A stretch of 64,000 bases of DNA, taken from positions 62,001 through 126,000 of the forward strand of contig JANQHI010000079.1 in the NCBI GenBank assembly GCA_028282705.1, read 5' to 3'. Both the position numbers and the translations under genes were made by a program. Under the pieces are notes generated by a model. The model made no database searches, was not told the DNA's origin, and saw only the letters and a program-made list of their open reading frames with translations. Source of the stretch: Prolixibacteraceae bacterium (lineage in GTDB: Bacteria > Bacteroidota > Bacteroidia > Bacteroidales > Prolixibacteraceae). Within the stretch, counting starts at the first letter, position 1; each line of letters begins with the position of its first letter. This document shows positions 18,459-26,215 of this stretch, in pieces.

Positions 18459-19373
18459 ATGCAAACTATTTTAGGATCAGGAGGGGCAATAGGAACAGAA
18501 CTTGCCAAAGCCCTTACAAAGTATACAAGCTCTGTAAGGTTGGTTAGCAGAAACCCAAAAGCTGTAAATGAAAATGATGAGCTGGTTAAATGCAATTTGT
18601 TAAACCAGGATGAAGCCAATAAAGCCGTGAAAGGGTCAGATGTTGCTTACCTTACAATTGGGCTTCCCTATAAAACCAAAACCTGGCAAGAACAATGGCC
18701 TGTGGTTGTATCCAATGTTATAGGCGCATGCAAAATGCACAAAAGCAAATTGGTATTTTTTGACAATATTTACATGTTGGATCCCGAGCATTTGGATAAT
18801 ATTACTGAAGAAACTCCAATAAACCCTGCCAGTAAAAAGGGAAAACTACGTGCAAAGATTGCCAAAATGGTAATGGATGCAGCAGCAACAAAAGAAATTG
18901 AAGCCCTTATTGCACGTTCTGCAGATTTTTATGGACCAGGGATCAACAATGGTGTCCTGAATGAGGTTGTTTTGAAAAACCTGAAAAATGGGAAAAAAGC
19001 CAATTGGTTATGTTCCCTGGATTACAAACATTCTTTTACTTATACACCTGATGCTGCTAAAGCCACAGCACTATTAGGAAATACAGATGTTGCATATAGG
19101 CAGGTATGGAATTTGCCAACTGCTCCTGACCCATTAACAGGCAAAGAATGGGTTGAAGCTATTGCCAAAGAACTAGGGGTTAAACCAAAAGTAATGGTGG
19201 CCTCAAAATTTATGGTAAAGCTAGTTGGGTTGTTTAACCCCATCATGAGAGAATTGGTTGAAATGTTATACCAATATGATAGGGATTACTGTTTCAACAG
19301 TTCAAAATTTAATTCAGCTTTTGATTTTGAAACAACACCTTATAAGGAAGGGATAAGAAAATTAATTTCCTAA
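18459..19373 (+). CDS. NAD(P)-dependent epimerase/dehydratase-like SDR protein
   Basis: A 304-aa atypical extended SDR. The nucleotide-binding loop is at the very N-terminus (TILGSGGAIGTELAKAL), followed by VRLVSRNP and a DVAYLTIGLPYKT strand. KLVFFDNIYMLD is at the active-site strand, where N-I-Y stands in for the usual catalytic region, and RSADFYGPG is the conserved motif after it. Such proteins reduce or epimerise sugars or small carbonyl compounds; the substrate cannot be inferred. It is monocistronic, divergent from the glycosylasparaginase gene. Confidence 0.85.
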   Translation: MQTILGSGGAIGTELAKALTKYTSSVRLVSRNPKAVNENDELVKCNLLNQDEANKAVKGSDVAYLTIGLPYKTKTWQEQWPVVVSNVIGACKMHKSKLVFFDNIYMLDPEHLDNITEETPINPASKKGKLRAKIAKMVMDAAATKEIEALIARSADFYGPGINNGVLNEVVLKNLKNGKKANWLCSLDYKHSFTYTPDAAKATALLGNTDVAYRQVWNLPTAPDPLTGKEWVEAIAKELGVKPKVMVASKFMVKLVGLFNPIMRELVEMLYQYDRDYCFNSSKFNSAFDFETTPYKEGIRKLIS

Positions 19374-19394
19374 TGTAGGATAATTCCTGGATGT

Positions 19395-19742
19395 TTAAAA
19401 ACGAAATAAAGCAGTCCAGCCTTTGTTGAATTTATTTAAATGGTAACAAAAATCAAACTCAACTTGGCGTTCAAAGGCTTCAGCATATCTCTGAACTTCA
19501 TTTTTGGCTCTCGCCACCTTATTTTGTTTTAGAAGGCTTATCCCATTAGCTCCATTTGAAGGGTGCTTTGGCCTTACAAAATTTTCATCTCTGCTGGCAA
19601 TTTTTCCTGTCCAATGATCTTTATTATACATGATTCCACATTTTAAGTTTACAACTTTACCTTCAACCATCAGTAAGAAAGAAAGAGGATCAGCTAGCAC
19701 TGATCCTCCAGGGTGTTTGAAATCATCTATCTTGTGTTTTAA
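19395..19742 (-). pseudogene. Doubtful small reading frame, possibly a gene remnant
   Basis: A minus-strand frame open from about 19742 to the stop at 19395. The only plausible start is a GTG at 19700, giving 101 aa, with a GGAGGA a few bases before it. No ATG lies near the 5' end. The product is basic and ends NKFNKGWTALFRF; I recognise no family. Coding density is plausible but the upstream end runs into a TAG without a good start, so a truncated gene remnant is as likely as a real short gene. Confidence 0.35.
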
Positions 19743-19788
19743 ACTAAAGGTCTAAATTTTGTCAAATCCTATGAAACAAAGATATAGC

Positions 19789-19829
19789 TACCCATGAAGC
19801 CTGGGTATAGGGGAATCCCTGTTTATGGG
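19789..19829. other. Nested inverted repeats in the odhB downstream gap
   Basis: ACCCAT at 19789 pairs with ATGGGT at 19824, enclosing a small hairpin AGGG-GAAT-CCCT at 19808-19819. The rest of 19743-19891 shows nothing else. A structured RNA or a decayed repeat is possible; the evidence is only the symmetry. Confidence 0.3.
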
Positions 19830-19891
19830 TGGGGAAAAACCTGATGAAGGATAATAATTAGTGATGGGGTACTAAATACCAATAGCATAAA

Positions 19892-19924
19892 ATAAAAAAA
19901 GCACCAGCTAACTCACTGGTGCTT
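19892..19924 (-). terminator. Intrinsic terminator of the odhAB operon
   Basis: AAGCACCAG at 19899-19907 pairs with CTGGTGCTT at 19916-19924 in a perfect 9-bp stem. Read on the minus strand it is followed by seven T residues. It lies 27 bp past the odhB stop. Confidence 0.9.
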
Positions 19925-19950
19925 AAGCTCTATCTGTTTTAATAATATTT

Positions 19951-21189
19951 TTATATATCCAGCAAAAGTTCTTCAGAAGCTTTTCCTTTAGTGAGCATAA
20001 GAACTGGGTTTTCAATGAATTGTTTCACTTTCACAAGGAAACCAACAGAGTCTTTCCCATCAATTATCCTGTGGTCATAAGATAAAGCCACATACATAAT
20101 TGGGTGCACTACAATTTGCCCATCAACCACCACTGGGCGTTCAACAATATTGTGCATCCCCAGGATAGCTGATTGAGGTGGGTTTATAATAGGTGTTGAC
20201 AGCATAGACCCAAAAACACCTCCATTTGTAATGGTAAATGTACCACCACTAAGCTCTTCTACTGAAATTTTCTTATTCCTTGCTTTTTCTGCCAAATTTT
20301 TTATTTCTAACTCTATTTCAGGGATTGATTTACTTTCTGCATTCCTAACAATTGGAACCATCAGCCCCTTAGGTGTTGAAACAGCAATTCCTACATCAGC
20401 AAATTCTGGGGTTAAAACCTCCTCCTCTTCCATCATTGAATTTACAGATGGATGGTATTTAGTTGCAATGGCAACAGCTTTGGTAAAAAATGACATAAAG
20501 CCCAATTTAAAACCATGTTTATCAACAAATTGCTGCTGGTACTTTTTTCTTAAAGCCATTACTGCACTCATGTCCATCTCATTGAATGTGGTAAGCATGG
20601 CAGTTTCATTTTTCACAGAAACAAGCCTCTCAGCAAGTTTTCTGCGCAACATTGACATCTTTTGCCTACCTACCTCCCTTGAAGCAGTTTTAGAAGTAAG
20701 GAAGCTTTCTACCCCTATTTCTTTTGATGTATTGATAACTAATTCAACTTCCTTTTTACCTATCCTTTTCAATCCATTGATCACATCCTCAACTGACAGG
20801 TTGTTTTCCTTCATCATTTGCTTTGCAACTGATGTTACTTTTACTTTATCAAAGCTTCCCTCTGCTTCTACAGTTTTTTCTTCAACCTCCTTTTTATGAG
20901 GAACATCTTTTTGTTTTGCTTCTTTCGCCTCAATTTTTGAAGCAACAGGTGCAACACTTGTATCAATACTGCAAATAACCTTTCCAACCTCAACAGCTTG
21001 CCCTTCTTCAGCGGCTAGTGAGATTTTCCCACCTTCTTCAGCAACAATAGTCAATGTAGCTTTGTCTGATTCAATTTCAGCAATTTCCTGGTCTTTTTCA
21101 ACAACTGCCCCATCCTGAACCAACCAGCTGCCTATTTCTACTTCAGTGATTGATTCCCCTGGGCTTGGAACTTTAATTTCTACTATCAT
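19951..21189 (-). CDS. odhB: 2-oxoglutarate dehydrogenase E2 (dihydrolipoyl succinyltransferase)
   Basis: A 412-aa E2 component that transfers succinyl groups from the lipoyl arm to CoA. The lipoyl domain is residues 1-77 with the lipoylated K43 (IESDKATLT). A charged linker (~80-110) is followed by the E3-binding domain (~113-155), which is somewhat divergent (VTSVAKQMMKENNLS). The catalytic domain (~180-412) has H373 and D377 in the HxxxDG motif (SYDHRIIDG) and the TITNGGVFGS motif. It starts 13 bp after the odhA stop, so the two are one operon. The E3 subunit is not in this window. Confidence 0.97.
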   Translation of the reverse strand: MIVEIKVPSPGESITEVEIGSWLVQDGAVVEKDQEIAEIESDKATLTIVAEEGGKISLAAEEGQAVEVGKVICSIDTSVAPVASKIEAKEAKQKDVPHKKEVEEKTVEAEGSFDKVKVTSVAKQMMKENNLSVEDVINGLKRIGKKEVELVINTSKEIGVESFLTSKTASREVGRQKMSMLRRKLAERLVSVKNETAMLTTFNEMDMSAVMALRKKYQQQFVDKHGFKLGFMSFFTKAVAIATKYHPSVNSMMEEEEVLTPEFADVGIAVSTPKGLMVPIVRNAESKSIPEIELEIKNLAEKARNKKISVEELSGGTFTITNGGVFGSMLSTPIINPPQSAILGMHNIVERPVVVDGQIVVHPIMYVALSYDHRIIDGKDSVGFLVKVKQFIENPVLMLTKGKASEELLLDI

Positions 21190-21202
21190 TTTGGTTTTTA
21201 TT

Positions 21203-23941
21203 TTATGAAGCTAGAACTTTATCATTTTTAAAAATAGCATCCAGGATTTTATTCAGGCGCATGTTGTGTTTTTCCATCAACCCTCCTGCTGGGCTTGCAG
21301 TTTCAGGCCGCGCAACAACTTTTAGTTCAAAGCTGGTTAGTTTCCTGTTCAAAAATGGCCAGGCTCCCTGGTTTTCAGGTTCATCTTGTGCCCACACATA
21401 GTTAGATGCATTATGATATTTCTTGACCAACTCATTTATTTGCCCCTTAGGTATAGGGTAAAACTGTTCAATCCTGACAAGGGCAATATGTTCAGCATTT
21501 TCTGCTGACTTTCGTTTCAACAGGTCATAATACAACCTGCCTGTTGTAAACACAATTTTTTCAACTAATTCAGGTTTTGCATGTGGGTCATCAATAACCT
21601 CTTTGAAAGAACCAGCAGCCAATTCTTCAATTTTTGAGACAACCATAGGATGCCTCAGTAAACTTTTAGGTGTGAAAACAATAAGTGGCAACCTAATGTC
21701 CCACTTCACCTGCCTACGCAACAAATGGAACATGTTTGCAGGTGTTGATGGTACTACCACCTGCATATTTTTATTGGCAGCCAGGGTTAAAAACCTTTCA
21801 ATCCTGGCACTTGAATGCTCAGGTCCCTGGCCTTCATACCCATGAGGCAAAAATAAGGCCAACCCATTCATTAAACCCCACTTTTCAAATGCTGAAGAAA
21901 TATACTGGTCAATAACCACCTGTGCCACATTGTTAAAATCACCAAACTGGGCTTCCCAAATGGTTAATCCCTCAGGTTGCGCCAATGAATATCCATATTC
22001 AAACCCAAGTACCCCATATTCAGACAATGGAGAATTGTATATATGGAATGAAGCCTGGTTTTCAGAAATATTTTTTAAAGGGAAATATTTTTCGTCAGAC
22101 TCTTCCAACACAAAAGAAGCATGCCTGTGGGCAAATGTGCCACGCTCACTATCCTGTCCTGAAACCCTCACAGGATGCCCTTCATTTACAAGCGTACCAT
22201 AAGCCAAAAGTTCTGCCATTGCCCAATCCAAACGATTGTCATGAATCATCATTTTCCTGTCAGAAAGGATGCGTTTTACTTTGCTAAAAAATTTCTTATC
22301 ATCTGGCACTTTAACAATTTTTTCAGCAATTGCAAGAAGCTCTTTTTTCGCTACTCCTGTTTCTGGCGATTTGTTGAAATCTCCTTTCAAAGGGATTTTA
22401 TATTTATCATATTCTTTTAATAAAAATTCCCTGATCTTAAGCTTCTCTATTTTCTCTGACTCCTTATACTTACTCTCCATGTATTTATTGAAATCAAGGA
22501 TTTCACTTTTGGCTTCCTCTTTAGCCATGATCCCCATTTCAGCCAGTTTTTCTGAATAAATGTCCCTTGGGTTAGGATGCCTTGCTATTGCTTTATAGAG
22601 CAAAGGTTGTGTAAAACGTGGCTCATCTCCCTCATTATGCCCATATTTCCTGTAACATAGGATATCAATAAATACATCATTATGGAACTTTTGCCTGAAT
22701 TCCATTGCCAGCCTAACAGTATAGATCAATGCCTCAACATCATCACCATTTACATGGAAGACAGGGGAACGCGTAACTTTTGCCACATCAGTACAATAAG
22801 TACTTGACCTGGCATCGAGGTAATTGGTAGTAAAGCCTACCTGATTGTTAATTATTAAATGTATGGTACCTCCTGTTTTGTAACCTCCCAACTGTGCCAT
22901 TTGTGTTACCTCATACACTACTCCCTGGGTTGCTATGGCTGCATCACCATGTATTACAATGGGTGCTACTTTTTTATAACCACCATTCCCAATTGAGTTG
23001 ATCCTTGAACGCACCATCCCCTGAACTACTGGGGCTACTGCTTCAAGGTGTGATGGGTTGGGGACAAGCTTAAGTTTTACCCTGCTTCCAGAATCTGTTG
23101 AAACCTCATTTTCATAACCTAAGTGGTATTTTACATCCCCCAGTTCAATGCCATCTTCATACTCTTTCCCATAAAATTCTTTGAAAATATTCTCATAAGG
23201 TTTTTCAAGGATATTTGCCAAAACATTTAAACGCCCACGATGAGCCATCCCTATAACAAATTCCTCAATGCCCAGTTCTGCCCCACGTTCAATAACTGCA
23301 TCAAGAGAAGGAATCAGGGTTTCTGCCCCTTCCAGTGAAAACCTTTTCTGCCCTACAAACTTTTTATGGATAAAATTCTCAAACCCAACAGCCAACTTTA
23401 AATGGTAGAAAATGTGCTTCCTGTTTTCATCAGTGAAATCCATAGAATTACGTGCCCCTTCCATTTTTTGTTTTAGCCACTCAACCACTTCAGGCTTCCT
23501 CATATACACATATTCAACCCCAACTGACTGACAATAGGTTTCTTCAAGGAAACTTAAAATATCTTTCAATTTTGCAGGTCCAATATCAATTTCATTCCCT
23601 GCCTGGAATGTTTTTTCCAGGTCTTCTTTTACAAGGTTGAAATTTTCAATATCAAGGGTTGGTGAATATTTTCTCCTTGTGCGGACAGGGTTTGTTTTAG
23701 TGAACAAATGCCCCCTTTGGCGATAACCATGAATAAGGTTGAGAATAGAAAACTCCTTATCAATCCCCTCCTGTGCTTTTGTAGTTGGTTTTTGCGGAAA
23801 GTTCTTCCTGGCTAACTCAAATCCTGCAAAAAATTGTTGCCAACTTTTATCAACTGAACCAGGGTCTTCTAAGTATTGGGTGTATAACTCTTCAATTGCA
23901 TTGATCTCCTGGCTGCCAACAGCCGAAAATTCATCTGTCAT
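21203..23941 (-). CDS. odhA: 2-oxoglutarate dehydrogenase E1
   Basis: A 912-aa thiamine-diphosphate enzyme that decarboxylates 2-oxoglutarate for the succinyl-CoA-forming complex. The N-terminal peripheral-binding helix is present (AIEELYTQYLEDPGSVDKSWQ), then GMAHRGRLNVLAN, the TPP/Mg region (HGDAAIATQGVVYE, HLIINNQVGFTT) and the transketolase-like C-terminal half (SGQDSERGTFAHRHA, FGDFNNVAQVVIDQY, LPHGYEGQGPEHSS). Length is normal for the family. It is the first gene of odhAB, with a leader of about 140 nt if the promoter proposed at 24087-24114 is used. Confidence 0.97.
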   Translation of the reverse strand: MTDEFSAVGSQEINAIEELYTQYLEDPGSVDKSWQQFFAGFELARKNFPQKPTTKAQEGIDKEFSILNLIHGYRQRGHLFTKTNPVRTRRKYSPTLDIENFNLVKEDLEKTFQAGNEIDIGPAKLKDILSFLEETYCQSVGVEYVYMRKPEVVEWLKQKMEGARNSMDFTDENRKHIFYHLKLAVGFENFIHKKFVGQKRFSLEGAETLIPSLDAVIERGAELGIEEFVIGMAHRGRLNVLANILEKPYENIFKEFYGKEYEDGIELGDVKYHLGYENEVSTDSGSRVKLKLVPNPSHLEAVAPVVQGMVRSRINSIGNGGYKKVAPIVIHGDAAIATQGVVYEVTQMAQLGGYKTGGTIHLIINNQVGFTTNYLDARSSTYCTDVAKVTRSPVFHVNGDDVEALIYTVRLAMEFRQKFHNDVFIDILCYRKYGHNEGDEPRFTQPLLYKAIARHPNPRDIYSEKLAEMGIMAKEEAKSEILDFNKYMESKYKESEKIEKLKIREFLLKEYDKYKIPLKGDFNKSPETGVAKKELLAIAEKIVKVPDDKKFFSKVKRILSDRKMMIHDNRLDWAMAELLAYGTLVNEGHPVRVSGQDSERGTFAHRHASFVLEESDEKYFPLKNISENQASFHIYNSPLSEYGVLGFEYGYSLAQPEGLTIWEAQFGDFNNVAQVVIDQYISSAFEKWGLMNGLALFLPHGYEGQGPEHSSARIERFLTLAANKNMQVVVPSTPANMFHLLRRQVKWDIRLPLIVFTPKSLLRHPMVVSKIEELAAGSFKEVIDDPHAKPELVEKIVFTTGRLYYDLLKRKSAENAEHIALVRIEQFYPIPKGQINELVKKYHNASNYVWAQDEPENQGAWPFLNRKLTSFELKVVARPETASPAGGLMEKHNMRLNKILDAIFKNDKVLAS

Positions 23942-24086
23942 GGTTATTGTCTATAATTGGTTTTATAAGCAAGAAACAAAAACAATTCTCCTATTGTTTA
24001 CTTATGTACAGTTTTATTGATAAACTAATTTAAACTTTATTCCTCTTAAATGGAACTGTTAAAAGGACTATTTACAGCTTTATAAG

Positions 24087-24114
24087 CAAATTTAAAGAAA
24101 CAGCTAAAAAACAA
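24087..24114 (-). promoter_or_regulatory. Candidate Bacteroidota promoter of odhAB
   Basis: On the minus strand a TAAATTTG box (24094-24087) fits the Bacteroidetes -7 consensus TAnnTTTG. A GTTG-containing -33-like element begins at 24115-24112, giving a 17-nt spacer. It lies about 145 bp upstream of the odhA start. A+T-rich DNA yields such matches by chance, so this is tentative. Confidence 0.4.
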
Positions 24115-24207
24115 CATATACTTAATGCACTGAAGATTAAACAATTATACAAATATTGTAAAAGATATGCAATTTAGAGGTTTTAACAATAATATGAATG
24201 GATTACA

Positions 24208-24547
24208 ATGGAAAGAAAAGATTTTATCAAAAAGTTTGTTGTTGGCGGAAGCATACTACTGACTGCACCTGTGTTGCTTGAATCGTGTAGTATAGCTTTA
24301 AGTAGGTTCATTTATGAAGGGCATATCATTGTGACCAGAAGGCCAGGAAGCACATATATTGCTTTGCCTAAAAATATGTACCCACCAGAATTGTATTGTT
24401 GGATATAGCAATGAAAACTCAAATTTGCCATGCCCATGCCATGGTTCTGTATTTAACACTCATGGTTCTATAAAGAATGATCCTGCTTCTTCCCCACTAA
24501 AAGTTTACAAAAGAGTAAAAAGTGGAGATAAACTTACTATAAGCTAA
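24208..24547 (+). pseudogene. Rieske [2Fe-2S] protein, interrupted by a one-base frameshift
   Basis: The first frame from ATG 24208 gives an exported N-terminus (hydrophobic 10-25, lipobox-like LLESC) and runs out of frame into a TAG at 24406. The next frame, joined at the A5 run 24370-24374, supplies an intact Rieske centre: CTHQNC and CPCHGS, then SSPLKVYKR to the stop at 24547. Removing one A gives a continuous ~112-aa protein reading ALPK-ICTHQNC. The glycine usual in CTHxGC is Asn here. Small membrane-anchored Rieske proteins pass electrons in respiratory or oxygenase-like chains; no partner is adjacent. It is either a true pseudogene or a homopolymer sequencing error. Confidence 0.85.
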
Positions 24548-24616
24548 ACATGTAACCTGTAATAATTCACCTTTTATTCTTTTTCTAATAACATAGGAGT
24601 AATAAAAATTTGCGAT

Positions 24617-24637
24617 CTTGTTGAAAAAATCAACAAG
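24617..24637 (+). promoter_or_regulatory. Hairpin abutting the start codon of the phosphoesterase gene
   Basis: CTTGTTGA and TCAACAAG form a perfect 8-bp inverted repeat around five A residues, ending on the base before the ATG at 24638. It occupies the position of the ribosome-binding region, so it could affect translation initiation or be a protein-binding site. Confidence 0.4.
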
Positions 24638-25552
24638 ATGAAAAACACTGTATTAATTTTCGCTATGAGTTTGCTAATTGCATGCACGTGCAATGACAAA
24701 CAAACTAAAAATCAAGATCAAAACTCCTTTTCCTTTGTCTTCATGACTGACATCCACCTTCAGCCTGAACAAAATGCTACAGAGGGTTTTTTGCAAGCCA
24801 TTGATACCATTAATAAATTGTCTCCTGATTTCGTCCTCACAGGAGGAGATAACATTATGGATGCCCTGGGGCAAACATTTGGACGCAGTGATAGCTTGTA
24901 CAATTTGTATGATTCAATTACTGCAAAACTGAAAATGCCTGTTCACAATACCTTGGGCAATCATGAGGTATTTGGGTTGTATACTGAAAGTGGAATAGAT
25001 GAAAGCCATCCTGATTATGGTAAAAAAATGTATGAGAAACGTTTGGCTGAAAGGTACTATTCTTTTGATTATCAAAACTGGCATTTCATTATTCTTGATG
25101 CCATTGGTTTCACTGAAGACAGGCACTATTATGGACACATTGATTCAATACAAATTGCCTGGTTAAAATCAGAGTTGGAAAAAATTGGTAAAGATAAACC
25201 AATTGCCATTTCAACACATATCCCATTTTTAAGCATTGGGGCACAGGTTTTTGAAAACCCAACCCAAGGAATGAATAGAGGTTCAATAGTTACAAATTCT
25301 AATGATATTATTAAAATTATTGAACCTTACAATGTGAAATTGGTATTGCAAGGGCACCTACATTTCCTGGAAGATATCTATTATAATGGGACACATTACA
25401 TTACTGGAGGTGCTGTTTCCTCAAAGTGGTGGCAAGGGAAACGTAATGGGCTGGAAGAGGGTTTCCTGCTTATAACCATTGATGGTGAGGAATTTAAATG
25501 GGAATACATTGATTATGGTTGGGTTGTAGAAAACCAAAAAGTTGCTGCATAA
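24638..25552 (+). CDS. Calcineurin-like metallophosphoesterase lipoprotein
   Basis: A 304-aa exported phosphoesterase. The N-terminus is a lipoprotein signal (MSLLIAC, Cys ~16). The dinuclear metal motifs are all present in order: MTDIHL (D-x-H), GGDN, GNHE, STHIPF and QGHLHF. The family acts on phosphate mono- or diesters; the substrate is not evident. The DNA segment around 24650-25550 is monocistronic, with an inverted repeat against its start codon and a converging terminator after it. Confidence 0.92.
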   Translation: MKNTVLIFAMSLLIACTCNDKQTKNQDQNSFSFVFMTDIHLQPEQNATEGFLQAIDTINKLSPDFVLTGGDNIMDALGQTFGRSDSLYNLYDSITAKLKMPVHNTLGNHEVFGLYTESGIDESHPDYGKKMYEKRLAERYYSFDYQNWHFIILDAIGFTEDRHYYGHIDSIQIAWLKSELEKIGKDKPIAISTHIPFLSIGAQVFENPTQGMNRGSIVTNSNDIIKIIEPYNVKLVLQGHLHFLEDIYYNGTHYITGGAVSSKWWQGKRNGLEEGFLLITIDGEEFKWEYIDYGWVVENQKVAA

Positions 25553-25554
25553 AA

Positions 25555-25584
25555 CGAGAAAAGCCGTGCACCTCTGTGCACGGC
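25555..25584 (-). terminator. Terminator after iorB
   Basis: A perfect 9-bp G+C-rich stem, GCCGTGCAC with GTGCACGGC (25563-25584), has a 4-nt loop. On the minus strand it is followed by TTTTCTCGTTTT, fitting the end of the iorAB transcript. It also separates the converging phosphoesterase gene. Confidence 0.8.
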
Positions 25585-25630
25585 CTAATGTTAACCCCCA
25601 AACACACAATAAGGGATGATCCCTATTGCT

Positions 25631-26215
25631 TTATTTTAAATATTTTGTTGCGTAATCTTTTCCAGATCTAAAGGCTTCTATATTTGAATTAACAACTAAG
25701 TTACCTTTTCGTTCAAAAACTTTCGCAATTCCTTTTTCAATTATTTCACTGCTTATCTCAATAAATGGAGATGAAGCTCCTAACATAACCATATTGGATG
25801 CTTTAGGATTTCCCACATCCCGAGCCAACTGCTCTGCATTCAATGCTACAAAGTTAGTTAACTTTTTTATTTCTCCAAATATTTTTTCACTTAAAGGATA
25901 ATTTGGAATATTTTCAAAGATAACTTCATTGGTAACCAAAAAACCTGTTTCACTTAAGTAAGGCAAATACCTCAATGACTCCATTGGTTCAACAGAAATG
26001 ATAATATCAGCCTTACCCAAAGGGATCAAATCAGATGCTATGGGATAATCAGCTATCCTTAAATGAGATACAACAGCTCCGCCCCTTTGGCTCATACCAT
26101 GTGTTTCTGCCTGTTTCAGGTACAACCCTTCATTAAGAGTTGCAGCACCAAGGGCAGCTGCTATTGATAAAATTCCTTGCCCTCCTACTCCTGCTAAAAT
26201 TATATCTGCTTTCAT
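25631..26215 (-). CDS. iorB: Indolepyruvate oxidoreductase subunit beta
   Basis: A 194-aa gamma-type subunit of the 2-oxoacid:ferredoxin oxidoreductase family. The GVGGQGIL motif opens the protein and the AETHGMSQRGGAVVSHLR signature follows at ~37-54. With IorA it oxidatively decarboxylates aryl pyruvates from aromatic amino acids to aryl-acetyl-CoA using CoA and a low-potential acceptor. Its ATG overlaps the iorA stop by one base, so translation is coupled. Confidence 0.95.
   Translation of the reverse strand: MKADIILAGVGGQGILSIAAALGAATLNEGLYLKQAETHGMSQRGGAVVSHLRIADYPIASDLIPLGKADIIISVEPMESLRYLPYLSETGFLVTNEVIFENIPNYPLSEKIFGEIKKLTNFVALNAEQLARDVGNPKASNMVMLGASSPFIEISSEIIEKGIAKVFERKGNLVVNSNIEAFRSGKDYATKYLK

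Noticed and set aside
19740-19860. A tRNA-like fold
   Set aside because: The hairpins do not form a cloverleaf and no acceptor or T-loop consensus (GTTCRA) is present.
20231-20899. A 222-codon open frame on the plus strand
   Set aside because: It lies wholly inside odhB on the opposite strand, has no recognisable domain and mirrors the codon structure of the real gene.
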